NCBI GenBank assembly: GCA_041395565.1
Contig: JAWLAI010000007.1
Span: 1 to 64,000, forward strand
Direction: 5' to 3'
Origin: Pseudomonadota bacterium
GTDB lineage: Bacteria > Pseudomonadota > Gammaproteobacteria > UBA9214
Length of the DNA: 64,000 nucleotides
This document shows, in pieces, positions 47,157 to 55,208 of the stretch (position 1 is the stretch's first letter; every line of letters starts with the position of its first letter). The notes beneath the pieces are model-generated. The model was given only the letters and a program-made list of their open reading frames with translations, was not told the origin of the DNA and searched no databases. The translations under genes and the position numbers were made by a program.

Positions 47157-47429
47157 TCAGATCGGACCGATCAGTCTGGCATCCAGATGCAGCGAGGTAA
47201 AACTCTTCAGGACCTGTTGCGACGAAAACAGGTGCCTGTCGTATTTTACCAGCAGCAGATGATTGCGCAGCGGGCAGAATTCCGCGCCCGCGATGACATC
47301 CATCCGGTCCAGCGCCGACACCACTTCATTGCGTTCTTGCTCACCCAGCTCTTCCTTCACATATACGACGACTTCGACGATATTATTATTGGCTTGTTCC
47401 AACGGCCGTACCTGCGCAATCGCGTTCAT
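47157..47429 (-). CDS. Small AEFCPLR protein, paralog 1 (ferredoxin-like fold suspected)
   Basis: This 90-residue protein starts MNAIAQVRPLEQANNNIVEV, with a GGAGGAGATATT leader. A beta-alpha-beta-beta-alpha-beta pattern can be read: VEVVVYVKEELG, helix ERNEVVSALDRM, GAEFCPLRNHLLLVKYDR, helix SSQQVLKSFTSL, LDARLIGPI. This resembles heavy-metal-associated domains but lacks CxxC; one cysteine sits in AEFCPLR. A second copy lies at 54242-54508. Function is unknown; the DsrE2 gene directly downstream suggests sulfur or metal handling (inference). Confidence 0.75.
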   Translation of the reverse strand: MNAIAQVRPLEQANNNIVEVVVYVKEELGEQERNEVVSALDRMDVIAGAEFCPLRNHLLLVKYDRHLFSSQQVLKSFTSLHLDARLIGPI

Positions 47430-47650
47430 AATATCTCCTCCTTGTCTCTCGCAAACTGATTCAGCCATCCGGCTGTGACACCCCCGACTGCATGACTGCA
47501 GACGCAATCCTATCCGACTCGCAGCATTTCACAAAATGTTGATACAGGAATACAGCGCCAACGGGCAGGATAACGGCCTGCTGCCGCTCCGCGCCAGCGC
47601 GAGCCGGCTGCCGCCGCGCGGCAAACGACCCGTGCACCGGCCCGGCACTG

Positions 47651-48724
47651 CTACTGTTCCAGGAAGGGATAATCGGTGTAGCCGTGTTCGTCGCCACCGT
47701 AGAAAGTGGCCGGATCGGGCTGATTGAGCGCGGCAGCCGCCCGGAAGCGTTCCACGAGGTCCGGATTGGCGATATAGAGTTTGCCGAATGACACCATATC
47801 GGCGGACCCGCTGCGCACGGCCTGCTGCGCGCGCGCCAGGTCATAGCCGCAGTTGGCGAGGTAACGCCCGCTGAACCGGGCGCGGATCCGGTCGTAGTTC
47901 AGCCTGCGACTGCCGTCGCTCATGTCGCCCTCGACCACATGCAGATAGGCCAGGCCGAAACCATCCAGCAGTGTTGCCACCTGCTCGAATGTCGTCTGCG
48001 GATCGCTGTCATGCATGTCGTTGAAGCTGTTCTCGGGCGAAATGCGCACACCGACCCGATCCGCAGCAATGACGCCGCACACCGCCGCGGTCACTTCCTG
48101 CAGGAAGCGCAGGCGCTTTTCCCTGCTGCCGCCGTAGGCATCGGTGCGGTGGTTGCTGCCATCGCGCAGGAACTGGTCGATGAGATAGCCGTTCGCGGCA
48201 TGGATCTCGACACCGTCGAATCCTGCCTGCATGGCGTTGTGGGCGGCCTGCGCATACTGTTCAACCAGCGCCTGGATCTCGCCCGGCTCCAGCGCGCGCG
48301 GCGTCACGAAGGGCTGGATGCCGCTGTAGGTGACGGCTTCGCCGGCCGGGCATAGCGCCGAGGGCGCCACCGGCAGCGCGCCACCGGGCTGCAGCGAGGG
48401 ATGGGAAATACGCCCGACATGCCACAGCTGCAGCAGGATACGTCCGCCGCTGCCATGCACGGCCAGCACGACGTCCTGCCAGGCCTCGATCTGCTGCTGG
48501 CTGTGGATACCCGGCGTGTGCGGATACCCTACCCCCTGCGGCGAAATCTGCGTCGCCTCGGCGATGATCATGCCGGCGCTTGCGCGCTGACGGTAGTATT
48601 CCACGTGCAGCACCGTCGGCACTTCGCCCTCACCCGCGCGATTGCGCGTCAGGGGCGCCATGACGATCCGGTTGGGCAGTTCCAGGGCGCCCACCCGCAG
48701 CGGTGAGAATAGATCCTCGCTCAT
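47651..48724 (-). CDS. nemA: Old Yellow Enzyme-family alkene reductase (NADH:flavin oxidoreductase)
   Basis: This 357-residue FMN-dependent TIM barrel starts DLFSPLRVGALELPNRIVMA with PLTRNRAGEGEVPT. Other marks are LLQLWHVGRISHPSLQPGG, the substrate-binding EIHAANGYLIDQFLRDGSNH and the phosphate site YGGSREKRLRFLQEV. It resembles NemA/xenobiotic ene-reductases that reduce N-ethylmaleimide and nitrate esters. The physiological substrate is unknown. No NemR-type repressor gene is adjacent. The gene stands alone, about 170 bases from a small ORF upstream. Confidence 0.9.
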   Translation of the reverse strand: MSEDLFSPLRVGALELPNRIVMAPLTRNRAGEGEVPTVLHVEYYRQRASAGMIIAEATQISPQGVGYPHTPGIHSQQQIEAWQDVVLAVHGSGGRILLQLWHVGRISHPSLQPGGALPVAPSALCPAGEAVTYSGIQPFVTPRALEPGEIQALVEQYAQAAHNAMQAGFDGVEIHAANGYLIDQFLRDGSNHRTDAYGGSREKRLRFLQEVTAAVCGVIAADRVGVRISPENSFNDMHDSDPQTTFEQVATLLDGFGLAYLHVVEGDMSDGSRRLNYDRIRARFSGRYLANCGYDLARAQQAVRSGSADMVSFGKLYIANPDLVERFRAAAALNQPDPATFYGGDEHGYTDYPFLEQ

Positions 48725-48896
48725 CTCGTGCGTACTCCGGTCAGTTGTCCTGATCCGCAGGAGGATACGGCGGCGCGCTCGCTGAAAAAAGGGGGGATAC
48801 TACGGAGGATCGGCCACGCCCTTGGGCGACCGGCGCGCTATCCCGGCTGCCGGTGGTTGGCAGCCGGGCGTGGAACCTTAGACGATACGGTCAGCG

Positions 48897-49070
48897 TCAG
48901 GCGGCGACCGTACCCTCCGCCAGCTGCATTTCCATGATCTTGCGGATGCAGCTCTCATCCACCTCGTCCAGATCCGCGATCATCTCGAGTATGGCGTCTG
49001 CGTTCTCGGGCCTTTCCTGCAGCATCTGCAGGATCGATTCACAATCAAGTTCAGTCGAAATCCGGTCCAT
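48897..49070 (-). CDS. Small acidic protein, 57 residues, unknown
   Basis: The frame reads MDRISTELDCESILQMLQER and ends MEMQLAEGTVAA. It is preceded by CCGGAGGCAACGGTC, a strong ribosome binding site, and by a good sigma-70 promoter in AT-rich DNA. The product is acidic and predicted largely helical, with two cysteines and several methionines. I recognise no family. Promoter, ribosome binding site and codon use together support a real gene even though it is short. Confidence 0.65.
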   Translation of the reverse strand: MDRISTELDCESILQMLQERPENADAILEMIADLDEVDESCIRKIMEMQLAEGTVAA

Positions 49071-49374
49071 GACCGTTGCCTCCGGTGCGTGAGAAAACTA
49101 AGTATTAGTGTATTAGTATTTAATTATTTGTCAATTGACTCTGGTGCCTAGCCAGGCACAGAACACGCGTTGTTTGATCTCGGTCAAGAGGGCTGCACGC
49201 CAGGCGAGATCATTGCGCGCGCGGGCGCTATCGTGACAAGTGAGCCGGACGGCGGACAGCCGGATCTGTACCAATGCGAACCGGCGGCAGCCGCTTCCCG
49301 CAACGGGGTTATGGTTGCCGCGCGCCGGTTCGGCTTGCTTCAGAACGACGGTTGCAACCGCGAGGATGATCATC
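49071..49374. other. Intergenic region between two divergent small genes
   Basis: These 304 bases hold the AT-rich promoter of the 57-residue ORF and the leader of the cysteine-rich gene. The minus-strand frame 49131-49526 crosses both and has no family resemblance; it is not called. Confidence 0.5.
49107..49134 (-). promoter_or_regulatory. Sigma-70 promoter of the 57-residue ORF
   Basis: On the minus strand a perfect TTGACA (49129-49134) and TACACT (49107-49112) are 16 bp apart. The surrounding 50 bases are strikingly AT-rich for this genome (ATTAGTGTATTAGTATTTAA). Confidence 0.6.
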
Positions 49375-49608
49375 ATGGCTTTCATAAGAAACCGGCGGAT
49401 CGAACCTGAAATCCTGACCAGCACCCGCTGTGAGCGGGGCTTTGCGTGCCTGTCAACGGACGCGGCCTGCAACGTGGAACCGTTCGAGGACCGGGATGTG
49501 CAGTTGCTCAGGTGCCGGGATGACAAGGCTTGCGCCTATCGCCGCCAATACCGCGACCGGTTCATCTGCACCTGCCCGGTCAACCGCGCATCGTTCGGAC
49601 TGAATTGA
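49375..49608 (+). CDS. Small cysteine-rich protein, 77 residues
   Basis: The frame from MAFIRNRRIEPEIL contains CERGFACLSTDAACNV, then LLRCRDDKACAYRRQY and ends with FICTCPVNRASFGLN. Seven cysteines in this spacing (F-x-CL...C-x-V...C....C-x-Y...I-C-x-CPV) match a small conserved family I have seen in many proteobacteria and deltaproteobacteria without assigned function; metal or iron-sulfur binding is plausible. GAGG lies nine bases before the chosen ATG; an ATG three codons earlier would overlap it. Confidence 0.7.
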   Translation: MAFIRNRRIEPEILTSTRCERGFACLSTDAACNVEPFEDRDVQLLRCRDDKACAYRRQYRDRFICTCPVNRASFGLN

Positions 49609-49645
49609 GCAGTGCCCGCTGCCGATCCGTGCAGCGCGGCGGGTA

Positions 49646-50380
49646 TCAGTAGGCCGCGCGCTTCCTGATCAGTTCCCGCTCCAGCGCGATGATGTATTGC
49701 GTGATCATGCGCACTTGCTGCGGTGCAAGCGCACGGAAGCTGACACCGAGCAACACGCGGTCGCGCCCGCGGATGGTGCGCTGGTAACGCAACTCCACGG
49801 TGCAATACAACCACCCGGCCGCAGGCAGCTCGATCGCGCAGGCGCAGGTCTGGCCCGCCACCAGGGCGGACGACACGTCGGGCAGTATCACGCCCGCTCC
49901 GCCGTGCGACAGATCGTGCAGCTCGCCCTCGTACAAGACCCCGTCCCTGCCTTCTAACAGTACCCGCAGCCGGTGCGCCATCGGCACGGGGGCGCGGAAG
50001 TCCTGACGTCGTTGCCGGTAGTCGAGCTGCGCCGGCAGCCGGGTACGATAGGTCACGACACCATCGTGGCTGTCGCAGGAATCCAGTGTGGTGCGGAAGC
50101 GGATGTCGATGCCGTCGAGCTTGCCGGTGACCCGCAGGCGGCGCTCCGCGAGCAGTATTTCGTGCCCGCTGGCGGGCAGCAGTTCATCCAGCAGCACGTG
50201 CGGCCCCTCGACCCCGACGATACAGCTGGTGAAACGGTCCGTGTATCCGGGTATGTCGATGGTCAGCAAGGCATGCTGTCGGGCCACGCGCTCGAGCAGC
50301 CGGGCGACCCGCACCGGGTTCGAGATGCGCTCGCTGTCGGGCAGTTTCGGCTGCGCGCTCGTTCCTGTAGTCCTTGCCAT
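49646..50380 (-). CDS. PilZ-domain c-di-GMP-binding protein, YcgR-like
   Basis: The N-terminal part (about residues 20-110) fits the YcgR/FlgZ regulator domain. The PilZ domain has the c-di-GMP-binding YRQRRQDFRAPVPM (RxxxR) and, 35 residues on, DLSHGGAGV (D/N-x-S-x-x-G). YcgR-type proteins slow flagella or alter exopolysaccharide output on binding c-di-GMP. Start ATG at 50380 has GGACAGG upstream; a GTG six codons earlier is possible. No flagellar genes are near. The diguanylate cyclase at 24.9 kb could supply the ligand. Confidence 0.85.
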   Translation of the reverse strand: MARTTGTSAQPKLPDSERISNPVRVARLLERVARQHALLTIDIPGYTDRFTSCIVGVEGPHVLLDELLPASGHEILLAERRLRVTGKLDGIDIRFRTTLDSCDSHDGVVTYRTRLPAQLDYRQRRQDFRAPVPMAHRLRVLLEGRDGVLYEGELHDLSHGGAGVILPDVSSALVAGQTCACAIELPAAGWLYCTVELRYQRTIRGRDRVLLGVSFRALAPQQVRMITQYIIALERELIRKRAAY

Positions 50381-50398
50381 CCTGACTGGCCTGTCCAC

Positions 50399-50782
50399 CG
50401 TCCGTTGCCGGGGGGCACCGCGCCATCACCTGCCGGCGCGCACGGGCGCCATCCCGGCATCCGGCCCCGTACCCCGGAAACGGCCGCCGTGAGCGGTTCT
50501 TGAGCGAACAGCCGCCTGATTTCCCGGTGTTTTCGGCCGGCTCCACGGGCAAGCGCCGGATCGCGCGGCGCAAAAAAAGGCAGCCGGGGGGGCCGGCTGC
50601 CACTAGGATGGAAAGATCCAATCAGAAACACCAAATTTGTACGCTAGGGGATTAACGTACGGTTACTACAGTAACCGGGCGGTCTTAAGGCAGTCTTAAG
50701 CCGCAATCCCGCGCTGACAGCGCCGGGATGAACCGCCCGCCCCGGACCTGCACTACAGTGCGACAACACGCACCGCAAGCCA
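50399..50782. other. Intergenic region between radA and the PilZ gene
   Basis: The region holds the radA terminator at 50571-50601, a smaller hairpin CGGTTACT/AGTAACCG near 50665-50685 and a pair of GTCTTAAG words. No gene is seen. Confidence 0.5.
50571..50601 (-). terminator. radA intrinsic terminator
   Basis: On the minus strand a 9-bp stem GGCAGCCGG/CCGGCTGCC is followed by TTTTTTT. It lies about 180 bases after the radA stop and before the PilZ gene. Confidence 0.8.
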
Positions 50783-52162
50783 TCAGGTCAAACCCGCCGC
50801 GACCGCATCGAGCACCTGTGACAGACGCCCGAGCGCGATCACCTCGAGCCCGGACGGCGGCTTGCGCGGTCGGTTCGCGGCCGGGATGACGGCGTGCGTG
50901 AAACCGTGCTTGGCCGCCTCGTGCAACCGATCCTGGCCATTCGGCACCGGCCGCAGCTCGCCCGACAGGCCCACCTCGCCGAAGACGATCAGGCGTTCCG
51001 GCAACGGGCGGTCGCGGAAACTCGACAGCACGGCGAGCAGCACGGCCAGGTCGGCGGCGGTCTCCGTGACGCGTACGCCGCCCACCACGTTGACGAACAC
51101 GTCCTGATCGCCGAGTGCCAGTCCACCGTGGCGGTGCAGCACCGCAAGCAGCATGGACAGCCGGTTCTGTTCCAGGCCGAGCGTCACGCGCCGGGGATTG
51201 CCGAACTGACTGGCATCCACCAGCGCCTGGACCTCCACCAGCAACGGCCGTGTCCCCTCCCAGGTCACCATCACCACGCTGCCGGGCACGGGCGTCTCGT
51301 GGCGCGACAGGAAGATGGCCGACGGATTGCTGACCTCGCGCAGCCCCCGTTCCGACATGGCAAATACGCCGAGCTCGTTGACGGCGCCGAAGCGGTTCTT
51401 GATCGCGCGCAGGATGCGGTAGCGGTCGCCGGGATCGCCCTCGAAGTACAGCACGGTATCGACCATGTGCTCGAGCACGCGCGGACCGGCCAGCGTGCCT
51501 TCCTTGGTGACGTGACCGACGAGAAACATCGCGATGCCGCTCTGCTTTGCGAAACGTACCAGTTGCGCCGCGCTCTCGCGCACCTGCGCGACCGAGCCGG
51601 GCGCAGACTGCAGCAGTTCGGTGTACAGCGTCTGGATGGAATCGAGCACCATCACCTGCGGCTGCTCGCGCTGCGCGGTGGCGATGATGCGCTCCACCGA
51701 GGTCTCCGAAAACAAGCGGATGTCGCGGCCGTCGATTCCGAGCCGGGCAGCGCGCAGCGAGATCTGCTCCAGCGATTCCTCGCCGGTGACGTAGAGCGAG
51801 ACCAGCTTGCCGGACAGCGCCGCGAGCACCTGCAGCAGGAGGGTGGACTTGCCGATGCCCGGATCGCCGCCGAGCAGCACGACCGAACCGGTAACCAGGC
51901 CGCCGCCGAGGACGCGATCGAGCTCGTCGAGCCCGACCGAACTGCGGACATGGGCATCCGGCTGCACTGCCGAGAGCGGCGTGACCACCCCGCCGCTGCC
52001 GCCACTGTAGCTCGCGAAGCGCGTGGCACCGGCAGGGGCCGGCGCCGCCGTCACGCCTTCCACCAGCGTGTTCCAGCTGCCGCAGCCGCCGCACTGCCCC
52101 GCCCACTGCGGATACTGGCTGCCACAGACACTGCAGGTATAGATTGTTTTCGCTTTCGCCAT
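50783..52162 (-). CDS. radA: DNA repair protein RadA
   Basis: RadA is a RecA-like helicase that drives branch migration in recombination. The start MAKAKTIYTCSVCGSQYPQW opens a C4 zinc finger (CSVC...CGGC). Walker A is GGDPGIGKSTLLLQ, the RadA-specific motif IKNRFGAVNELGVFAMSERG is present, and the C-terminus is Lon-protease-like. Length is 459 residues, as expected. The open frame extends 77 codons further upstream, but those residues are not RadA. It is divergent from the MscS gene. Confidence 0.97.
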   Translation of the reverse strand: MAKAKTIYTCSVCGSQYPQWAGQCGGCGSWNTLVEGVTAAPAPAGATRFASYSGGSGGVVTPLSAVQPDAHVRSSVGLDELDRVLGGGLVTGSVVLLGGDPGIGKSTLLLQVLAALSGKLVSLYVTGEESLEQISLRAARLGIDGRDIRLFSETSVERIIATAQREQPQVMVLDSIQTLYTELLQSAPGSVAQVRESAAQLVRFAKQSGIAMFLVGHVTKEGTLAGPRVLEHMVDTVLYFEGDPGDRYRILRAIKNRFGAVNELGVFAMSERGLREVSNPSAIFLSRHETPVPGSVVMVTWEGTRPLLVEVQALVDASQFGNPRRVTLGLEQNRLSMLLAVLHRHGGLALGDQDVFVNVVGGVRVTETAADLAVLLAVLSSFRDRPLPERLIVFGEVGLSGELRPVPNGQDRLHEAAKHGFTHAVIPAANRPRKPPSGLEVIALGRLSQVLDAVAAGLT

Positions 52163-52305
52163 GATCGCGGCTAGGGTAACCGGAACGGCGAACGGCGTCA
52201 TCCCGAATGCCGCGGCCGCAGCTGCGGCAGAGTGGACATCGCCCGCGCTGGCGGGGTATAAGCGAGAGCTTGTCTCCAGCTGCCATTCCGACCCGAGGTA
52301 AGCAG

Positions 52306-54015
52306 ATGCCCTGTCAACCGCGCGCCGCCTGCCCGGCTTCACCGCATGCATGCTGGCCCCGTCTCCTGCTCCTGCTGCTGACAGTGCTGACACTCGTGCC
52401 GGCCGGCGCCGGCCGTGCGGAGGATGCCCCGACGCCCCGGGATGCGCAGGTCACCGAAACCATCAATACCCTCACATCGCTGCAGCGCCTGCAGACCCAG
52501 TTGCGCAAGGACATGGAACTGCTGAGCGCGGCGCTCGAGGAAGCCCAGGGCACCGCGGAAAAGAAGGAGATCCAGACCCAGATCGACAAGCTGGACAAGG
52601 ACCTGCAGGCAACCACGAAGAACCTGAAGGAGATCGCGGCCGGCGCGGACATCACCAGCCTGCGCGCCACCGAGGAAACCAAGTTCGACTTCCAGGCCGA
52701 GCTGTTCTCGCTGCTGCGCCCGGCCCTGAAGGAATTGAAGGAGATGACCAGCCATGTGCGGCAGAAGTCCGATCTCAAGGACAAGATCGCCTACTACAGC
52801 GCCAAGCTGCCGGTCACCGAACGCGCGGTCGCCAACATCACCCGCCTGTTGCAGGCCACCGATGACCCCGACCTGGAAAAGCACCTGCAGGGCATGCTGG
52901 CCGACTGGAACAAGCAGCTCACCTTCATGCAGAGCGAACTGCAGTCTGCGCAGCTGCAGCTGGAAAAACTGGAACGCTCCGAGGCCACTCTGGCGGAGGC
53001 CTCGCAGAGCTATCTCAAGTCGTTCTTCCAGGCCCGCGGGCTGTACCTGATCGAGGCACTGCTCGTTATCATCGGCATCCTGGTCCTCTCCCGGCTGTCC
53101 TATCGCCTGATGGTCCGGATGATTCCCGGCTACCGGGCGGAGCACCGCAGCTTCCGCCTGCGCCTGCTGGACCTGGTGCACCGCATGGTGACCACGCTGC
53201 TGGTGATCATTGGACCGATGGTGGTGTTCTACGTGGTGGAGGACTGGGTGCTGTTCAGTCTCGGCATCCTGCTGCTGATCGGCCTCGGCCTGACCCTGCG
53301 CCATGCCCTGCCGCGCTACTGGCAGCAGATCCAGCTGTTCCTCAATGTCGGCTCGGTGCGCGAGGGCGAGCGCATCGACATGGACGGCCTGCCCTGGCTG
53401 GTCAGGCAGATCAACATCTTCAGTATCCTGGAGAACCCGACCGCCGGCATTTGCCAGCGGGTGCGCATCGACAGCCTGGTGGACCTGAAATCGCGCCCGT
53501 GTCACAAGGACGATCCCTGGTTCCCGTGCGTTCGCGGTGACTGGGTGCTGCTGAGCGACGGCATGCGCGGTAAGGTGGTCGGCATCACCCAGGAGCTGGT
53601 CGAACTGGTCGCCCGCGGCGGCGCGCACCGTACCTATACCACCGGTGATTTCCTCTCGCTGTCGCCGCTCAACCTGTCGCGTAATTTCCGGCTCAAGGAA
53701 ACCATCGGCATCAGCTACGGTCTGCAGCAGGACAGTGTGACCACCATACCGGAGCAGCTGAAGACCTTCGTGGCACGGCGCATCGAGGAATCGGGGTACG
53801 GCGAACAGCTGCTCAATCTGCGTGTCGAGTTCCAGCAGGCGAACACCTCCTCGCTCGATCTCGTGGTGATTGCAGATTTCGATGGCATGCTCGCCGACCT
53901 GTACAACCGCCTGCGCCGCTCGATCCAGGGCTGGTGTGTCGAGGCCTGCACGGCGCATGGCTGGGAGATACCGTTCACCCAGGTGACCCTGCACCAAGCC
54001 GACGCCGGCGCCTGA
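52306..54015 (+). CDS. MscS-family mechanosensitive channel with long periplasmic coiled coil
   Basis: A signal peptide near the N-terminus (LLLLLLTVLTLVPAGAG) is followed by about 220 residues of coiled coil (QTQIDKLDKDLQATTKNLKE, TFMQSELQSAQLQLEKLERS). Hydrophobic segments follow near 245-275 and 295-345. The MscS-like beta domain is around RGDWVLLSDGMRGKVVGITQ, and the C-terminal alpha-beta domain covers LVVIADFDGMLADLYNRL. A cysteine pair (RPCHKDDPWFPC) is inserted in the beta domain, unusual for MscS. ATG at 52306 has CGAGGTAA upstream; the 33-codon extension is rejected. It may gate on membrane tension, but its cargo is unknown. Confidence 0.8.
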   Translation: MPCQPRAACPASPHACWPRLLLLLLTVLTLVPAGAGRAEDAPTPRDAQVTETINTLTSLQRLQTQLRKDMELLSAALEEAQGTAEKKEIQTQIDKLDKDLQATTKNLKEIAAGADITSLRATEETKFDFQAELFSLLRPALKELKEMTSHVRQKSDLKDKIAYYSAKLPVTERAVANITRLLQATDDPDLEKHLQGMLADWNKQLTFMQSELQSAQLQLEKLERSEATLAEASQSYLKSFFQARGLYLIEALLVIIGILVLSRLSYRLMVRMIPGYRAEHRSFRLRLLDLVHRMVTTLLVIIGPMVVFYVVEDWVLFSLGILLLIGLGLTLRHALPRYWQQIQLFLNVGSVREGERIDMDGLPWLVRQINIFSILENPTAGICQRVRIDSLVDLKSRPCHKDDPWFPCVRGDWVLLSDGMRGKVVGITQELVELVARGGAHRTYTTGDFLSLSPLNLSRNFRLKETIGISYGLQQDSVTTIPEQLKTFVARRIEESGYGEQLLNLRVEFQQANTSSLDLVVIADFDGMLADLYNRLRRSIQGWCVEACTAHGWEIPFTQVTLHQADAGA

Positions 54016-54241
54016 CCCGCGCCCGGCCTGATGCCCGCATCCTGATCGGAATCGCCATGCTGCGGGACCAGGGATCGGAGCACTGCCGTGCTCGCTACCA
54101 GCCGGCTGCGTATGGTCGGACAGCAACGCGCGGTATACGCGCGCATGCCCGCCATTCGACAGGCATGCCGCCGCGCGAGTGACCGCCAGTGAACCCGGCG
54201 CGCTGCCCGCACCCGGGCGGGGCAGCGCACCCGGCCCGGAT

Positions 54242-54508
54242 TTACATCGGGCCGATCAGCTCGGCATGCACGTTGCGGGATTGCACCCGCCCCAGCACCT
54301 CGCGCGAATTCATGCGCTCGCGATCGTACTGCACCAGCATCAGGTGATAGCGCAAGGGACAGAATTCGGCCGATTCGATCCCTTCGGAAGACTCCAGAAA
54401 ACTCACCAGTTCCTGCCGCTGCCACTGATCGAGCGTCTCATCCACGTGCACCAGGATTTCCACGTTATTGCCCGGCCTGGGAAAAATACTTGCTGCTGCC
54501 TCTGCCAT
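54242..54508 (-). CDS. Small AEFCPLR protein, paralog 2
   Basis: This 88-residue protein shares with 47157-47429 the core AEFCPLRYHLMLVQYDRERM and the end AELIGPM. The predicted beta-alpha-beta-beta-alpha-beta order is the same (VEILVHVDETLDQWQRQELV, then the core, then SREVLGRVQSRNVHAE). The single cysteine is conserved in both. A GAGGGTGTGAGTC leader lies upstream. It stands alone between the MscS gene and a long intergenic region. Function is unknown. Confidence 0.75.
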   Translation of the reverse strand: MAEAAASIFPRPGNNVEILVHVDETLDQWQRQELVSFLESSEGIESAEFCPLRYHLMLVQYDRERMNSREVLGRVQSRNVHAELIGPM

Positions 54509-55208
54509 GACTCACACCCTCCTGTTCGGGTCTGCGCAAGACCCACCCGTTTGCCGTCGTCACCACTGTTGTCAACGCACTGTCACACCGATCGCGAAAC
54601 CCCGTGGTTCCCGGAAATCCCCGGGTAGACAGTGCGCTCCCGTACTCCTGTCCCATGAACAGACCGGTTGTGCCGGCGCTTCGACAACGCCTGCGCCCGC
54701 ATCCTCCGATGTCATGTACCACTGCAGCATCCCGCCAGCTTGACGCACAGCGCCGGAAGTCTTGCAGGCTGCATGGCACCGAATGCCTGTCCCTACAACA
54801 CAGCTATAGTCAATTTCCCAGCACACATGTCCCGAAACGACGCGTATTGCCGACTCCATCACATAACCGTGACTGACAGCACGCCTGGGTGTCATCGTGA
54901 TAAAAACACAGTAAGACAAACGTAGACGCTTATCCCGAACAGTCAAGGCAGACGGATGTACTAGAACCTTTCGCAAAACATGTCGTGCCGTTAGACAAAC
55001 ACATGTCCGCGGTGGCTGCCATCCAGCAATGGCTGTGAATGCCGGATTCCCGCCGACACGGGAATGACGAGCGGATGCGCCTGCAATGCAGATCGGAATG
55101 TCGAGATGGGCGCTGGAAACCAACGCGAAACTCCACGCGGTCGCGGCTTGACGGGATAACTAACGGCACCGCGCCTGCGGGACCAGCCTGCGCGCGGCAG
55201 CGGCAAGC
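54509..55208. other. Long intergenic region, no gene seen
   Basis: These 700 bases are AT-richer than the genes around them and hold no frame with a ribosome binding site. A dRS3-like 20-mer lies at 55046-55065 and an ACTAGAACC word near 54,960, as in the repeat cluster at 29.2-29.4 kb. The promoter of the small AEFCPLR gene must lie in the left part. Confidence 0.55.
55046..55065. repeat. dRS3-like repeat (ATTCCC-N8-GGGAAT)
   Basis: ATTCCCGCCGACACGGGAAT matches the pattern of the copies at 29341-29360 and 38104-38123, again followed by GAC. The eight central bases differ between copies, as in dRS3. Confidence 0.65.

Noticed and set aside
54572..55123. 183-codon minus-strand frame in the long intergenic region
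   Set aside because: It crosses a dRS3-like repeat, lacks a ribosome binding site and has no family resemblance.
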